From assembly GCA_016858145.1 (NCBI GenBank), contig JAEHOE010000036.1, positions 620,001-684,000 on the forward strand: 64,000 nt of DNA, in the 5' to 3' direction. Under the pieces are notes generated by a model. The model had not been told where the DNA came from. It saw nothing but the letters and a program-made list of their open reading frames with translations, and ran no database searches. Source of the DNA: Edaphochlamys debaryana. Its lineage: Eukaryota; Chlorophyta; Chlorophyceae; Chlamydomonadales. The first letter of the stretch is position 1; every line of letters begins with the position of its first letter. Shown one piece after another: positions 1 through 11,746 of this stretch. Made by a program: the position numbers and the translations under genes.

Positions 1-3000
1 CTTCAAGCTGCACACCATCTGCAAGCTGGCCATTGCGGCGCTGGTGCCGGCGCTCACGGTGCCGGGGCTCATCGTGGCTAGGGTGAGGCTGGGGGCAACG
101 GACCAACGGTTCCCTGTTGGTCAAATCCCTCTTCCGGGCTAGGAGTGCGGGCCTTGCGCGCTGGGTCTCGCGCGGTCTGGTTCCGCCCGACGCAGCCTAA
201 GGGATGAGCACACCAGAGTGCACCGAGCTGACGCAGCGTTTCCTTCCGGTTCCCGCACCCCCGCCCTTTCAGGCCAATGGCCACCTTATCGGCGGGCTGA
301 TGGTGGCCCAGGCCGTGCTGGTGTGCCTCATTGAGGAGAAGCTCTTCGCCGCCGGCCACGAGGACGGAGCGCCGGAGCCCATGTACCCAGGTGCCCGGGC
401 AGTCGCTGCACCATGCGTCTGCCCCGTATGCCCTCTCCACCCAGCTGCCTAGCACCGCCGCTTCTTGCATCCAAGCTTCATACCGCTCGTTCCCACTCCG
501 CCCCCGCTCTCGCAGGCTGGCTGATTCTGGCCACCTCGATGCTGGGCCTGGCCGCGGCCCGCATCCTGACGGGCCGCGGCCGCCTGACGCCGCTGGCCTC
601 GTGGCTGCTGCACTCGCTGTACGGCGCCAAGGCGGCCATGCTGCTCATCCCCGAGGCCTACCTGGTGCTCCCCTCTGCGCTGCTGCTCGCCTCCACTCTG
701 GCGCCCTACTTCTTCCACGGCCACTCCTGGCTCCACAATGCTCCCGCCCACTCGGCCTCGGCCGGCTCGCTGCTCGCCGTCTCGGCCGCGCCCCCGCCGG
801 GCGCGGTCGTGTCGCCCGTGCCGCCCCCGCGCGTGCGCCGGCTCCGCCTAGCGCCCTGGCAGGGCCTGGCCCACGTCCTGTCCGTCTTCGTGTGCGTCAT
901 CCTCTCCCGCTTCGCCATCTTCGACGTGGTGCAGTTCCTCATCTCGGCGCGCCCTACCGAGGGCCTGCTGCTCGGCTGCCTGTTCCTCGTCTTCGCCGCC
1001 TGCCTGGTGCCGCTGGCGTCGCACTGCTACGGCGGCACGGGCCTGGTGGCGCGCGGCGCCGCGGGGCTGGGCCTGGTGGGCCTGCTGCTGGTGCTGCTGC
1101 AGCCGCCGCTGCCGCTGGCCGGCGGCGCGCGCTGCCCGCGCATGCCGCTGTCGCTCAGCCTGTGCCCGCGCCTGTGGGACGAGCGCCACGTGCCCATGCA
1201 TAGCGCCGAGGACGTGGAGATCTGGGGCCGCGGGCTCAGCCGCAGGTGGGCCTTCCCGTCTTTGCTTGGGCTTGTGCCTTGCCAAGTGGGATAGTTCACG
1301 ACGTGCCCTAGTTGTGACGGGCTCGGGCTGAGCTTAAAGCGGGGTCCTACACCCTCCAGGGGTATTGGCGTAGCCTGCTGAACGCACCCCACTGTTGCCC
1401 TCTTGCCAGGGAGCACTGGCCGCGCTGGATGCTGATCGCCGCGGTGGTGGCGGGCATGGCCACCACGGGCGGCGGCGGCGCGGCGGGCATGGCGGGGGTC
1501 ATCGCCATCCAGCGCCGCCGCACCGTGGTGGCGCGCATGGCCTTCGGTGCGGCCGCGGGCCTGCTGGTGGGCAGCTATACGGCCCTGGAGCTGCTGCCCA
1601 GCCAGATGCCCCTGCAGGTGGGCTCAGAGCAAGCAGGGGACCCGAGCGGATAGCGTACAAAGGGCCCGTACGCATGTTAGGTCAAGGGTGTCAAGTGAAG
1701 CCGTTAGACCGCTGGTGTTGAGGGTACGCCCCAGGCGATGCACAGTCAGGGCCGCATGTACCGCGCCTTTGCTGCGCGCCAGGGCTGACCCCGCGGGCTT
1801 GCCCTGACTCCACCCCTGCACCCCAAAACCCCCACGCCCAACCCCGCTGCTCCCCCGGCAGGTGCTCATCACCGCCGCCTCCATTGTAGCCGTCATGTTC
1901 GTTGTGCTGCTGTCGCTGCCGCGCGCCGGCGGCCCCGTGGCGCTGCCCGCGCTGGCGGTGCTGTGGGGCACCTGCTCGGGCCTGGCGCTGCTGCTGCACG
2001 CCGAGCTGCCCGTGCCCATGGAGCGCGCCAACAGCCGCCTCTTCCCAGACAGCAAGGTCCAGGTGCGCTTGCCGCGCGCAACCTCGCGACTACGGCAGCT
2101 GCTCGCAGCCCAGTTATGCAGTCACTGCACCTCCCAGCCACATGCCCGCGCCTTCCCCGCCCCTGTATCCACACTGCCTGTACCTTCCCTCCTCGACCGC
2201 CGCAGGTGGAGCGCGAGATCTACCGCGCCACCAAGGCCTCGCTGCTTGCGGTGGTGGCATGCCACTCGCTGCTCATGGCCTTCGCGCTCAAGCTCAAGAT
2301 GACCTCCACGCTGCGGCGCAGGACCGCCGCCATGACCGGACGCGGTGAGCGCGCCCCGCTGAACGCTCGACGCAAAGTCCTCGGCCAGCCTTCCGCTACA
2401 TGCGCAGCCTGTCGAGCTGTACACTCACGTGCCATCACGTTTTACCCGTTCGCTCTTGCCCCTGCCCCACAGACGCCAACGGCGCCGGCACCAGCATGAC
2501 CTCGCCCTCCGCGCTGCTGTGCGGCATCGTGCCCTCCTCCGTCTTCACCAACTACTGCGCCATGCTCAAGCTGGAGGGCGCGGGCGGCATGGCCCTGCAG
2601 CGCCTGCAGGTGGGGTCGGCACGCTGACGGCCCATGTTGGCCTGCCCATAATCTGCTCCGGCTCCCGTGCGCCTTCCGTTGCGTGTTGCTCACGACCGAT
2701 GGTGCTGCCTGCAGGCCGAGGGCCTGGGCTGGGTGCCCTCGCTGGGCAACATCCTGACCATCACCGCCCTGGCGCTGGGCCTGGCGCTCAACTGCTTCCT
2801 CAACGGCGGCATGGGCGTGCCCGAGGGCATCTTCATGCTGGCGCCCATCCTGCTGCTGCTCAGCCAGGTGCGTTGACGGTTACCATAGTGCTACAACCCA
2901 GCGGAATAGCGGTGGACCCAGGGCCCGACTGGCGAACACGGCCCCGATTACTGGCCCTTGCGCCTCTCTCACCCCCACGGCCTCTGCTGCGCCCCTGCCC

Positions 3001-3603
3001 TGCCCGCCCCAGGACCCCATCATCCTGCCCGGCCTCACCGAGCGCCAGCGCTACTGCCCGCCCATGGGCGCCATCTCGCTCTACCTGCTGGCCTCGGGCG
3101 TCATCCAGGCCATAACGGACATCCTTACGCCCAACGGCCCCGCCGCGCAAGCAGGGCTGCCGCCCGCGCTTTATCTGGCGAAGGAGCTGGGCCTGGCGGG
3201 TGAGGAACAGGGGCGGGGAACGCGGGGAAGTCGCTGTGTTCTGGGGCGCCGGCTCGGTCCAATCCGTGGGTCAGGCGGCTGGGTGCGTTGGCGGCCCACG
3301 TACCGTAGGTCCCCTGACACTGACTACTGGTGCCCGACCCGCGCCCCTGCGGTTCCACCCACCCCACCCCACCCCGCAGCCCTGGCCGTGCCGCACCACG
3401 TCCTGTTCCTTCAATACCTGTGGACGCTCATGCCGCGGCGCTGGGGCCTGCCGCTGCTGGTGGCGGCGCCGGTCTGCATCCTGCCCACCGTCATGTGCGA
3501 CGTGCCGGCGCTCCGTTTCTTCGGGGCCGTGGGCGCGGTGGTTGCCGTACTGCAGTACTTCAGCATGAAGCATGTGCGCCACGTGGGCATGAAGGTCATT
3601 TGA
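1..3603 (+). CDS. NEF1: NEF1-like (no exine formation 1) multipass membrane protein, 5' truncated by window
   Basis: Ten exons are visible: 1-82, 273-390, 516-1245, 1410-1617, 1862-2062, 2206-2344, 2473-2609, 2715-2867, 3013-3199 and 3380-3603 (TGA). They join in one frame to give about 725 residues. The product is a chain of roughly 15 hydrophobic segments. Similarity to plant NEF1 is seen in blocks along the length: MLIPEAYLVLPS in exon 3, LAPWQGLAHV, LVLLQPPLPL, AEGLGWVPSLGNI opening exon 8, IFMLAPILLLLSQ, ERQRYCPP in exon 9, and a QYFS...GMKVI C-terminus. Arabidopsis NEF1 is a plastid-associated integral membrane protein of about 1,100 residues, needed for pollen exine and plastid lipid balance. 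The missing N-terminal third should lie upstream of the window. A role in this organism (wall polymer or lipid export) is inference only. Assignment to the family is firm; the function is not. Confidence 0.85.
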
Positions 3604-4152
3604 GGGGGAAGGCGAAGCACGCGTGCGGGCTGAGCAGGAGGGTGTGGAGGTGGAGGATAGTAACTAGATTTCGGGGGTTGCGGACGAGGGGCTCGTGCGG
3701 TGAAGGGCACAGGAGGTGAGGGCGCGGAACCACAGGGGTGCAAGTCAACGCAGGGCGGTGCTTGCACCAAGCTTCGGGATTTAGATCGTTGTGGGAGGCC
3801 GGGATGAGTCGGGTGTCAAGGCTGAGGGGGGGGGGAGACAGGGTGCGCGGGTGACAGGGAACTGACATGGGTTCGCAATTGATGCCGGGCGCATCCAGCG
3901 GCCGTTCCGAGTTCATGGTAACACGGCCTCCAACTCCAGTGTCTTTCATCAGCGTTTCATACAGCGTTCCTTGTTATCCCGCCGCTTAACACGAGAGCAG
4001 CGCAACTGACTTGACTGAAGAACAGTTACGGGCCGCACACGGCGCTGCTTGCAAACAACCGCCGACTCACTTGGACACGCTTCAAGTATCACTATGCAGC
4101 GCTGCGGCTCTGCGCGCGAGCGCGGGGGCTGCGCACCGCGTTGTCAGGAACC
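3604..4152. other. Intergenic: 3' UTR of NEF1-like gene and promoter of the next gene
   Basis: About 550 bp between two + strand genes. It contains a short G-run near 3827-3836. No ORF with family similarity, RNA gene or repeat is visible. The right half presumably holds the promoter and 5' UTR of the secreted protein starting at 4153, but no clear core element is seen. Confidence 0.6.
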
Positions 4153-6554
4153 ATGAGACCGCAAGCAGCTCTGCTCCTTCTCCTGGTGTTGGGAGTACAC
4201 ACAGCCTATGCGGACGCAGGCAGTCAGCTCGCCAAGGATGCAGCGGCTGGTCGCGGACTGGTTGAGAATGCCGAGCCTGGGACTACACCGCCCACGTCTC
4301 CCTTCTCGGCTTTTGTGACGAAGGACGGAGGAGAGCGGCCAGGGAAGCCTGGGCGGCCTCCCAACGGACCCGAAGGGGCGTCCCCGCCGAGCGACGGAGT
4401 GCTCCCCCACGACCCCGGGCCCCGCTTCGTTAAGCCCGACGCTCCAGGCACCCCCCCTGAAGCCCCGCCCCAAGCCCCGCTACCCCCCGGAAAATGCCCT
4501 GTGTGCGACTGCCAGCCATCCCCGCCGCCCCCCGAGATGCCAACTTGGCCGCAGCAACCCCCTCCAACCCCACCCCAGCCACCCTGGATCCCCGACGTCC
4601 CGTCGCCGCCGCCGTCGCCGCCCCCCATGTACTGCCCCAGCATGCCTGGCTACCCGGGCATCAGCCAGCTGCAGGTCCTCACATGCGACTGCGAGTAAGC
4701 AAGGGACGGCGGGCGGTGGTGCCAAGGAGGGTTTCAAGTGTAGGGGCAAGCAAAGCGGGAAAATCGGTTGGAGCAGGGCTCTAGCTCGGGCCCCAAGTAC
4801 CATACTCTGCCCTAACGCAACGGCCCCTTCCTCATTCATGTTAACACAGGTCGCCTCAGCCAGACATTTGCAGGTGCGTGCGAAAAGAGACACTCGGCGC
4901 TTGGAGGCGGGGGTATGGAGGGGATTGTACTCTTCTCCCTGCCTTCTGCCACGCGCCTGCCGTCTCACCCCGGCCCCGCTCCCCACCCGCAGCCTCTCCC
5001 TGCTCAACGGCGAGATCGAGCTGCGGCCGGGCCAGACTCTGGCGGTGGAGTTCACCAACATCAACTCCTCCCTCGCGAACCTCAACCGCATCGTGCTCTC
5101 GGCTGAGAAGATCGCCTTTGCGCAGGTCAGCTTGAGCTCATTAAAGGAGACGCCCACCTCAGCCCGCCTACCTGCTTTCTTGCAACGCACAGACTTGCCA
5201 TCCAACCCAACCTGACCCCCGCTCCGTGTTGCCCCCTCCCCCGCCCTTCCCAGGACCAGTCCTGGGACCGCAGTGAGCGCATGTTCCTAGCCTCGGGGCT
5301 GTGCACCGACATCGCCACAGCAACGAAGTGCCTGCACGATTGGTATCACGGAGTCCCGGCCTGGCGCTCCGAGCAGGGCTGTCAGGTGCGGCCTACGCAA
5401 CCTGTACCGAGCACTAGGGAGCTGGCTGCCGTATACGGCGGTACGGTACCATGCGCCCGTGCGCCCGTTGAGCCTGTGGTTTACAGCTTTCCCCCCTTTC
5501 CCCTTCTGTCCTCAGCGCTGCTTTGGTCTCAACCTAGTTCAAGGTGCGCGCTCACTGTTCATGTCGCATAGGTTGCGCCCTTTGCTGGCTTCGGCGTAGC
5601 GTTCACGCGTGGCCCGGGTGTGCAGGGCCCCAGCCTCGGTTTTGAGGCACAGGACCCGACCATGCCTCTTTCCCTTGTCCCTTACAATTTCACTCCAGAT
5701 CTCGCCAGCCCTGACGACCCAGCGGGACAGCCGTGGGAGGGCTTGGTTGAGGGCGTGGGCGACATGAGCCTCTTCCGCGCCCAGCTCGTCGAGCGCTGGT
5801 CCGCTGCCGTTCGGGAGGCTGCCGCCCAGGCCGAGAACCAGGTGTTCAACGACTTCTGGCCCTCACAACCGCCCCTGGACGGCAGTAACGAGACCGCGCA
5901 GGCCGAGCGGTTTGCGGAGTTCGAACGCCTGAAGGACGAGGCGATCAGCGCAGCGGTGGGGCAGCCTTCGGTGGTGTTCTTTCTGGCCAGCCTGGGCTCG
6001 GGGCCCATCCGGCTCAACTATGCGCGCTCCGCCCGGCTACTGGTGAGCGGGGTGACTCAGGCTGGTCAGACTCAACACCTCCGGCGTTTTGTAAAGATCA
6101 GGGCCGCAGGTGGCCACCAACGCATTCCTTCGGGTGACCTGGCCCCTCATCCTCGTGCCCCTTTCCCGTGTGCCCCACCTCCCACCCTCACCAGTACGTG
6201 CCGGGCTCCCTGGCTCAGTTCGCTCCGCCATCCAACCTCTCCTTCGTCAACATCACGGCGCCCCCCAACGCCACCGCCGCGCCCTCGGCCAACGGCACCG
6301 TGCAGCTGAACAAGACCGGGACCGCCGATGACGGCAGCAACGCCACGGGGCCCCTGACCGACATCAGGGCGATCGACAGCAACCGCTCCGAGGAGGCGGA
6401 CGCAGGGCCGCAGGGCTCCCAGCCGCCGCCCGCGCCAGTGGGCAGCCCGCCCGGCGCTGCGGGGCGGCCTCTGCCGGCGGCATGGGCGGTGCTGCTGACG
6501 GCGGGGGCGCTGGTCCTGTCGGGCCCAGCACTGGCTTCAGCGGGGTGGCGATGA
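4153..6554 (+). CDS. Secreted Pro-rich N-glycosylated protein, probably GPI-anchored, unknown function
   Basis: Proposed exons: 4153-4694, a 24-nt microexon 4850-4873, 4993-5125, 5254-5385, 5572-6042 and 6195-6554, giving 553 aa in frame. A further 21-nt microexon at 5516-5536 would also keep the frame. The start ATG opens a classic signal peptide (hydrophobic core at residues 5-16, cleavage after HTAYA). Residues 40-175 are rich in PPP, SPPP and PPEAP, as in algal hydroxyproline-rich wall proteins, with a CPVCDC cluster. The middle is a non-repetitive globular region with several cysteines. About ten N-X-S/T sequons are present, seven of them within the last 130 residues. The C-terminus is a small-residue spacer followed by a hydrophobic tail ending ALASAGWR, which fits a GPI-attachment signal. 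No known domain was recognised. A cell-wall or cell-surface role is inferred. Confidence 0.65.
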
Positions 6555-8283
6555 GGTTCGAAGGGTCGGCCCGTCGGATGGACGTGGTCTCTGGATTGGG
6601 ATGTTGCCCGCTTTCACATCCGCGGATGTGGTGCTGGCGGCGAAATGACTGGCGCCAATGGGCTGGGACGGAAGCTACACCCAGCCGCACGCCAGTGTGC
6701 CCTGGCCATCAACAGTGTGACTGGTCGACGTGGGGCGCCGAGTGGGGAGCACTGGACCGGGATGTTTGCGGCGCAAGCGCGTCGATTGAGGGGGGGCAGC
6801 TTACTCTTGGATGCCGGACGGTGCTGACAAGAGTGGCCGCTTTGTTGGCTCGCCGGCCAGGGTTGAAACGTGGATCCGGCTGTGAGGGGATCAAACTGAC
6901 TCGCGCAAGTGCATTTATGGCAGTCCAGTGTCTGGCGGCGCAGAGAGGGCGCCACAGGACCGGGCCAGGGCACGGGGCCGCCTCCGAGGCGCAGATCATG
7001 GGCGGTACCGGTATCCAGTGGGTATGGCCGGTAATAAGCTCGAGGGCTCCTTTGGACTTGCAGCAACTGCCGGTTGTATGCAGCAGCGGATGCTGCACTG
7101 GGCCTGTGGTCATTGACCATGGCTCAACGCTGGAGTTTTGCGGAAAGGTTGGGTGTGCGGGCACTATGCTGGAGGTGGCGAATTCCCACTTACCGTTGCA
7201 CGTGGATAGCTAGGGTCAGCACTAGGCTGCATGTGGTCTTCTAGGTAACGTCGACAAGGAGGAGCGTCTGGGATCAAGTGGTGAAAGCGGACATGAGCAG
7301 GGTAGGCCAATGCTTCGAAGTGGGTCGGTCGAGCACGTACTGAGCGGAGGACGGTGGTATTGGGCGTGTCCGCGTGTGTGGTGGTGTCGAGCGGGTCAAT
7401 CTGACCGCCACGTGCCCGCGTGCGATTGAGGTGGGTAAACTGCAAAGCTGCTATGGGTTGCAAGTCTCTGTGTTTGTCGCAAGGATGCTTGAACGAGGAG
7501 ACGGTGGAGGTGTGAGGACCGCCGGGTGTGCCGGGTACCTGCGGTGCTCCTGGCACTCCTGGCTGCCCGAGTTCCATGTAGGGTACGTCGTACCTACACC
7601 ACATCCATAGCTGAGCCCCACTCCAGGCCCCTCGGGGACAATGTGGTGGGAAGACCAGATGAGGAGGCGGACCTCGTGCACCTGACCTCTTACAGCATTC
7701 CAGGCTATCACACGCATGACCGCCTGCATGACCGCCGACGCTGGATACCAGTAAGAACACGGGAAGGCGTCATCGGGGCGCCTCTCATGCCTATGCGGTG
7801 GTACCGGCCGTCTTGTGAGTATTATAATGCCCAGTTGTCCACGCCCTCTACCCTCTCCCTGCCAGTCTCCCTGCTTCCGCGGGCATTTAAGACCGCGTCG
7901 GAGAACACGACCCCACAGCTCACCCCACCAACACACTGCTCACCCCGCGTACGACCACCCATTGCGGTAATAGCATTGGTACTCACTCCCATCAGCGGTT
8001 GCCGCCGGACTGGCCGGAGCAGTCTGCTCTCGCTTCACCGCACACCGCAGCCCCGTGCCCCATGCCTCATTCGGCAAGCTCACACACAAGTTTCCGCGGT
8101 CCGTGCTGTGTCGCATAATGTTGATTCCCAATTGATATGGCATATGCCCAGAGCAGATGCCAGACGCTCGAGCCGACTCACACAAATCCTTCGTGGGATG
8201 GTGCAAGTAATATGCCCATGGACACCAAGGCTGGTACAATTGTTCCCTTACCCACCAATACAACATACCGGAGGCAGACACCT
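6555..8283. other. Long shared 3' intergenic region between convergent genes
   Basis: About 1.7 kb between the 3' end of the secreted protein gene (+) and the 3' end of the phosphatase gene (-). Long 3' UTRs are usual in green algae and probably fill much of it. Open frames exist on both strands but have no coherent codon pattern, domain or splice context. A short collagen-like GxPGxP stretch on the minus strand near 7540-7600 looks like chance. Confidence 0.5.
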
Positions 8284-10070
8284 TCAGCTCAACTTCTTAG
8301 CCCCCTCCCCGACCCCCACCACCGCCACCACGCCGCCAGGGCCCGCCCCGCTAGCCCCGAACAAGAGCCCCGACCCAGCCGCCAGGGCCCCCGACCCGGC
8401 CCCTGCCCCGCCGCCGCCACTCTGGGCCATCTGGAGCCCGCCGTCGCCCCGCGGCCCCAGCAGCTCCGTCCGCTCGCCGGACAGGCTGCTCCGGCTGCTG
8501 GCGTGGCCGTGCGCGCTGCTGCCGCTGGCCACGCGGTACTCGAGCACGTGGGGGCTGGTGGCGGTGCCCGTGGCCGCCACCACCCCCCCCGCACCCAGCG
8601 CCTCGCTGCTCGAGGGGTGGCGGTGCCCGTGGGCGCCCGCGCCCGCGATCCCGTTCGGTGCCGCGAACTCCGCACCGCCGCCATGCCCGTGCACATGCCC
8701 GTGCCCGTGTGCATGGGCGTGCACGTGCACGTGGCCGTTGCCGTTCCCCGAGGCGCGGGCGCCCAGCAGCGCGGCCTCGGTCCCGAGCGGCTGCATCTGC
8801 ACGCCCTTGCGCGCCCTCAGCCAGGCCTCCAGCGCCCGCCGCTGCCGCGCGTTGAGCTTGACGCGGGGCCGTGCGGCCTGCAGCACCGCCAGTCCCTCGT
8901 CCACGGAGCCCACGTGCCCCGCCTCCAGCAGGCAGGCGATGAGCAGCAGCGCGGAGCGGCCGTGGCCGTGCGCGCAGTGCTGGGTCGGGGCGGGTTGGGG
9001 TGGGGGGCAGGGCGAGGGATGAGGGGTGAGGTGGGGGGTTGCAGCGGGCGTAAAGAGCACAAGGAAGGTGGGAAGGGGGTTGAGGTGAGTCCCCGTCGAG
9101 GTGGTGGGAGGGTGGGTTGTGAGAGCGTGAGGTAAGGGGTGGTGGAGTGGAGGAGGAGCAGGGCTGGGTGGGCCAGGGCGCTGGAGAGCAGGACAGCGCG
9201 GGCATGTGGGTTGGCCCTTTCACGTGCCCTCTCACCACATAGATGGTGCGGTTCATGTTCCGCTCCGCCAGGCAGAATGCCACACCGTGGTCGATCTGGC
9301 TCGCAGTCGGTGCTGCCGGGGGAGGCAAAGGCAGGCAGGAGCAGCGACGGCGGAGCCGAGAGGGTTGGTTTGGGGGGGTTGGAGCCATGCAGCGCCCCTG
9401 CAGGCCCCTGCAGCACGTGGCATGCCTGGCCTAGTTGCCAGCCCGCACCTTGCGTGTCCCACACCGGCAGGCACAGGTAGCGGTTGCGGTGCGTGCGGGG
9501 CAGCTCGCACGTCACGTCCAGCACGGAGGGGCTCTCGCCCGGGGGCAGCTGGTCGCCGTGCCAGGGCCACCCCCCCAGGTACCTGGGGAGGAAGGCAAGC
9601 AAAACAGGGTGGGGGCTCAGCGAGGCTCCCTCCCATGGCGGGTGCAGGGACCTGGACAGCATACCGGTGGCATCAGCATCAGGTCAGGCTCGTATTGTAA
9701 TGAGCCTGCCTCGACAACACCGCAAGCGCTCTTACCAGCCCGGTAGGATATGGTCGTAGAGGGGCTCCGTTCCCAGCAGCCGTTGAACGCCGAGCTTGAT
9801 CCGCAGCCCAAGGTGGTACGGCGCAAGTACGGCCCAACTGAAGGTGGATATGGTGCCGTTGGGGTGCTTGCCCATCCAACCCGTGCTCTTACGCGCCAAC
9901 AGGTTGCTGGCTGCGAAAGCCAGCAGGTAGCCGACAGCGGAGCTGTAGCTCAGACCGGCAACAAGCGCCAGCTTGACGTTGCTGTTGGGTCCTGGCAGAC
10001 GCGCTGCGCATAGCGCCGAAGCCGCTAGAACCGTCGCGCAGGAGGCAACGATGGGGGATAGGTGCGTCAT
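8284..10070 (-). CDS. Membrane-anchored dual-specificity tyrosine phosphatase with His-rich tail
   Basis: Four exons on the minus strand: 10070-9736, 9582-9449, 9312-9236 and 8979-8284, giving 413 aa. The catalytic signature HCAHGHGRS spans residues 183-191, with Cys184 and Arg190 forming the CX5R phosphate loop. WDT at 153-155 supplies the likely general-acid Asp154. The core (YLGGWP...LPPG...CELPR...YLCLPVWDT) matches the uncharacterised plant/YnbD-type DSP family. Before it lie about 110 residues with two hydrophobic segments (about 15-30 and 35-58), suggesting membrane anchoring. After the catalytic domain the tail carries about a dozen alternating His residues (GHVHVHAHAHGHGHVHGHG), a probable metal-binding stretch, then Gly/Ala/Ser low complexity. 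The end of the tail depends on no further intron being present. The substrate (protein, lipid or PGP-like) cannot be told. The gene shares a 553-bp divergent promoter region with the twin-CX9C gene. Confidence 0.8.
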
Positions 10071-10623
10071 GGCGTAGGAGGAGGGGAGGGGTTCGCCGGG
10101 GAAGCGTGGTCACGGCCACTTGGGCGCAAGCGGGCGAAGGGATGGGTGGGGTGGACGGGGAAGGCTCGAGAGCCTCTGGCTTGGGGAAGGGGCGCGCCGC
10201 ACGCAGCCAAGGTAGCAGACGTAGTTCCAGGAAGCGATTTGGCGCGCGGGGCCCGTGCGTCGCCTATGCACCCGTAACTTATTGGCCGCACGGGGTTCAG
10301 CAAATCCTCCGCGTAAAGTGTTCCCGCGGCGGGCTCGAGCCTCACGGTCAGTTGCTTGGATAGATAACCGCGACCTGTGTGCCTCTGCGCAGTTCGGCAG
10401 CGGCATCGAGGCCCTTATGTCCGCATCGCAAGTTTGCACCACCTGCTTGCCCCGCCCTCGCCCCGCAACCGGCCACAGCCGCTTGAACAGGTCCACCACA
10501 CGCACTCAGCGAGGGCGTTGCAGCACCCACCGCGCTCCGACATAAACTCGTGCGTCCCAAAGCTCCGACGCTGACAACACCGGCTCCATACCCAGTCAAC
10601 CTGCAGCGCTAGGCGCTGAGACG
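10071..10623. promoter_or_regulatory. Divergent promoter region between phosphatase (-) and twin-CX9C gene (+)
   Basis: 553 bp separate two start codons pointing away from each other, so both promoters and 5' UTRs must lie here. No other gene is visible. No convincing TATA element was identified. Called from gene layout alone. Confidence 0.5.
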
Positions 10624-11746
10624 ATGGAGGGCCCGGGTACCAGCCCGTGGTGGCAGTGCAAACCCTGTATGGGGCCATTCCTCGCGAGCGCGGACGCCCA
10701 GGTGCGCGAGGCCACCACATGCCGCGACTACACGCGAATCGACCGGACGTGCGAGGTGGTTCGAGGTGGAGGGCGAGGCGTGCTGCATTGCTCGGAGACT
10801 CGGGAGGTTTTCAAGCTTTGCAGCGATGGGTGAGTCGGAGCCTCCAGCCGCACGACAGGAACGCTGCAGACGTTCAAGGTCGCGCGTTTGGCTCCTGCCT
10901 GCCTCGGCCGCCCAAGTCACGTCACCATCAATGTCCTGGTTTGTCGCCGCAGGGAGACCCAGCACACGGAGAAGCTCTCCACAACGAGCATTGAAACTCG
11001 TGAGCCACTGCTGGAGGGCAGCACCCTCGTGGCCACTCGGCCGCGCTGGGAGCTGTCACCGTCTCGCTCCGGCGACTCCGCATCCTCCGCATCCTCCGCT
11101 GCGGTCGACCCCGCAGCCCCCGCCTCGGCCTCCCTGGCCCCATCATCGGCAGCACCCGCGCCGGCCCAGGGCCAGCCCCCTTCACCCTCTGGCCGGCGAG
11201 CGTACCGGCCATGGACTGCCCACGCCGACGACGGCGGAGGCACCGCCGCGGGTGCGGGCTTCGTCAGCACCGCGGGCGTGTCCCCCGAGCGGCTGATGAC
11301 GCCCCGCGTGGGCCAGGCCATGGACGAGGTCATTCAGCTGGCGGGCGAGGTGCAGCGGGAGATGGCGCAGCAAGGTGGGGCAGGGACGGGAAGGAGGATG
11401 ACCTTCTGGGTGTCGTGGTTCTGGGAGCTGTGCAGAAGTGTGCGGTGACTGACGGGGGTGTTTGTTTCTCTGCAGGCGTGTCGCTCGTGCGGAAGGGCGA
11501 GGAGCAGCAGCGGCGGCGACAGGGCGGCTTGCTTAGTCGCCTCTTCGGGAGCGGGGTCGACGCAGGCAAGTCGTGGCCGGCGGGGGACGGGCTGTCTCGT
11601 ATCATGGCCCTGAGCATGTTGCCATGCTACCCCCGCTGTGCTAGGCGTCCGATGCCTTCGGATGGCTGCCTGAAACTTCCTTCTGTACTCCCTTGCGCGC
11701 AGCCTCGGAGCCAGGCCGCACGTGGAAGTTCCAGGAGTGGCAGTGA
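10624..11746 (+). CDS. Twin CX9C (CHCH-like) protein with disordered middle and conserved C-terminus
   Basis: Four exons: 10624-10829, 10953-11374, 11476-11565 and 11703-11746 (TGA), 253 aa. Intron 3 begins GCAAGT after an AG, a canonical GC-AG intron; using it preserves frame and gives a short WKFQEWQ C-terminus. The first exon encodes about 69 residues with WWQCKPC near the start and two CX9C motifs, Cys33-Cys43 and Cys56-Cys66, separated by 12 residues. Twin CX9C helices are typically oxidised by Mia40/Erv1 in the mitochondrial intermembrane space, so mitochondrial import or a respiratory-assembly role is a reasonable inference. Exon 2 is Ala/Ser/Pro-rich and probably disordered, ending in a helix-forming stretch (RVGQAMDEVIQLAGEVQREM). 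A cytosolic or nuclear Cys protein is the alternative. No named orthologue was recognised. Confidence 0.65.

Noticed and set aside
7530..7610. Collagen-like GxPGxP stretch on the minus strand
   Set aside because: Only a few triplets long, inside an ORF with no other collagen-like or conserved feature, in an expected 3' UTR.
7526..9022. 498-codon plus-strand ORF
   Set aside because: It lies opposite the phosphatase last exon and its 3' region, has Pro/Arg/Ala composition typical of GC-rich shadow frames, and no domain.
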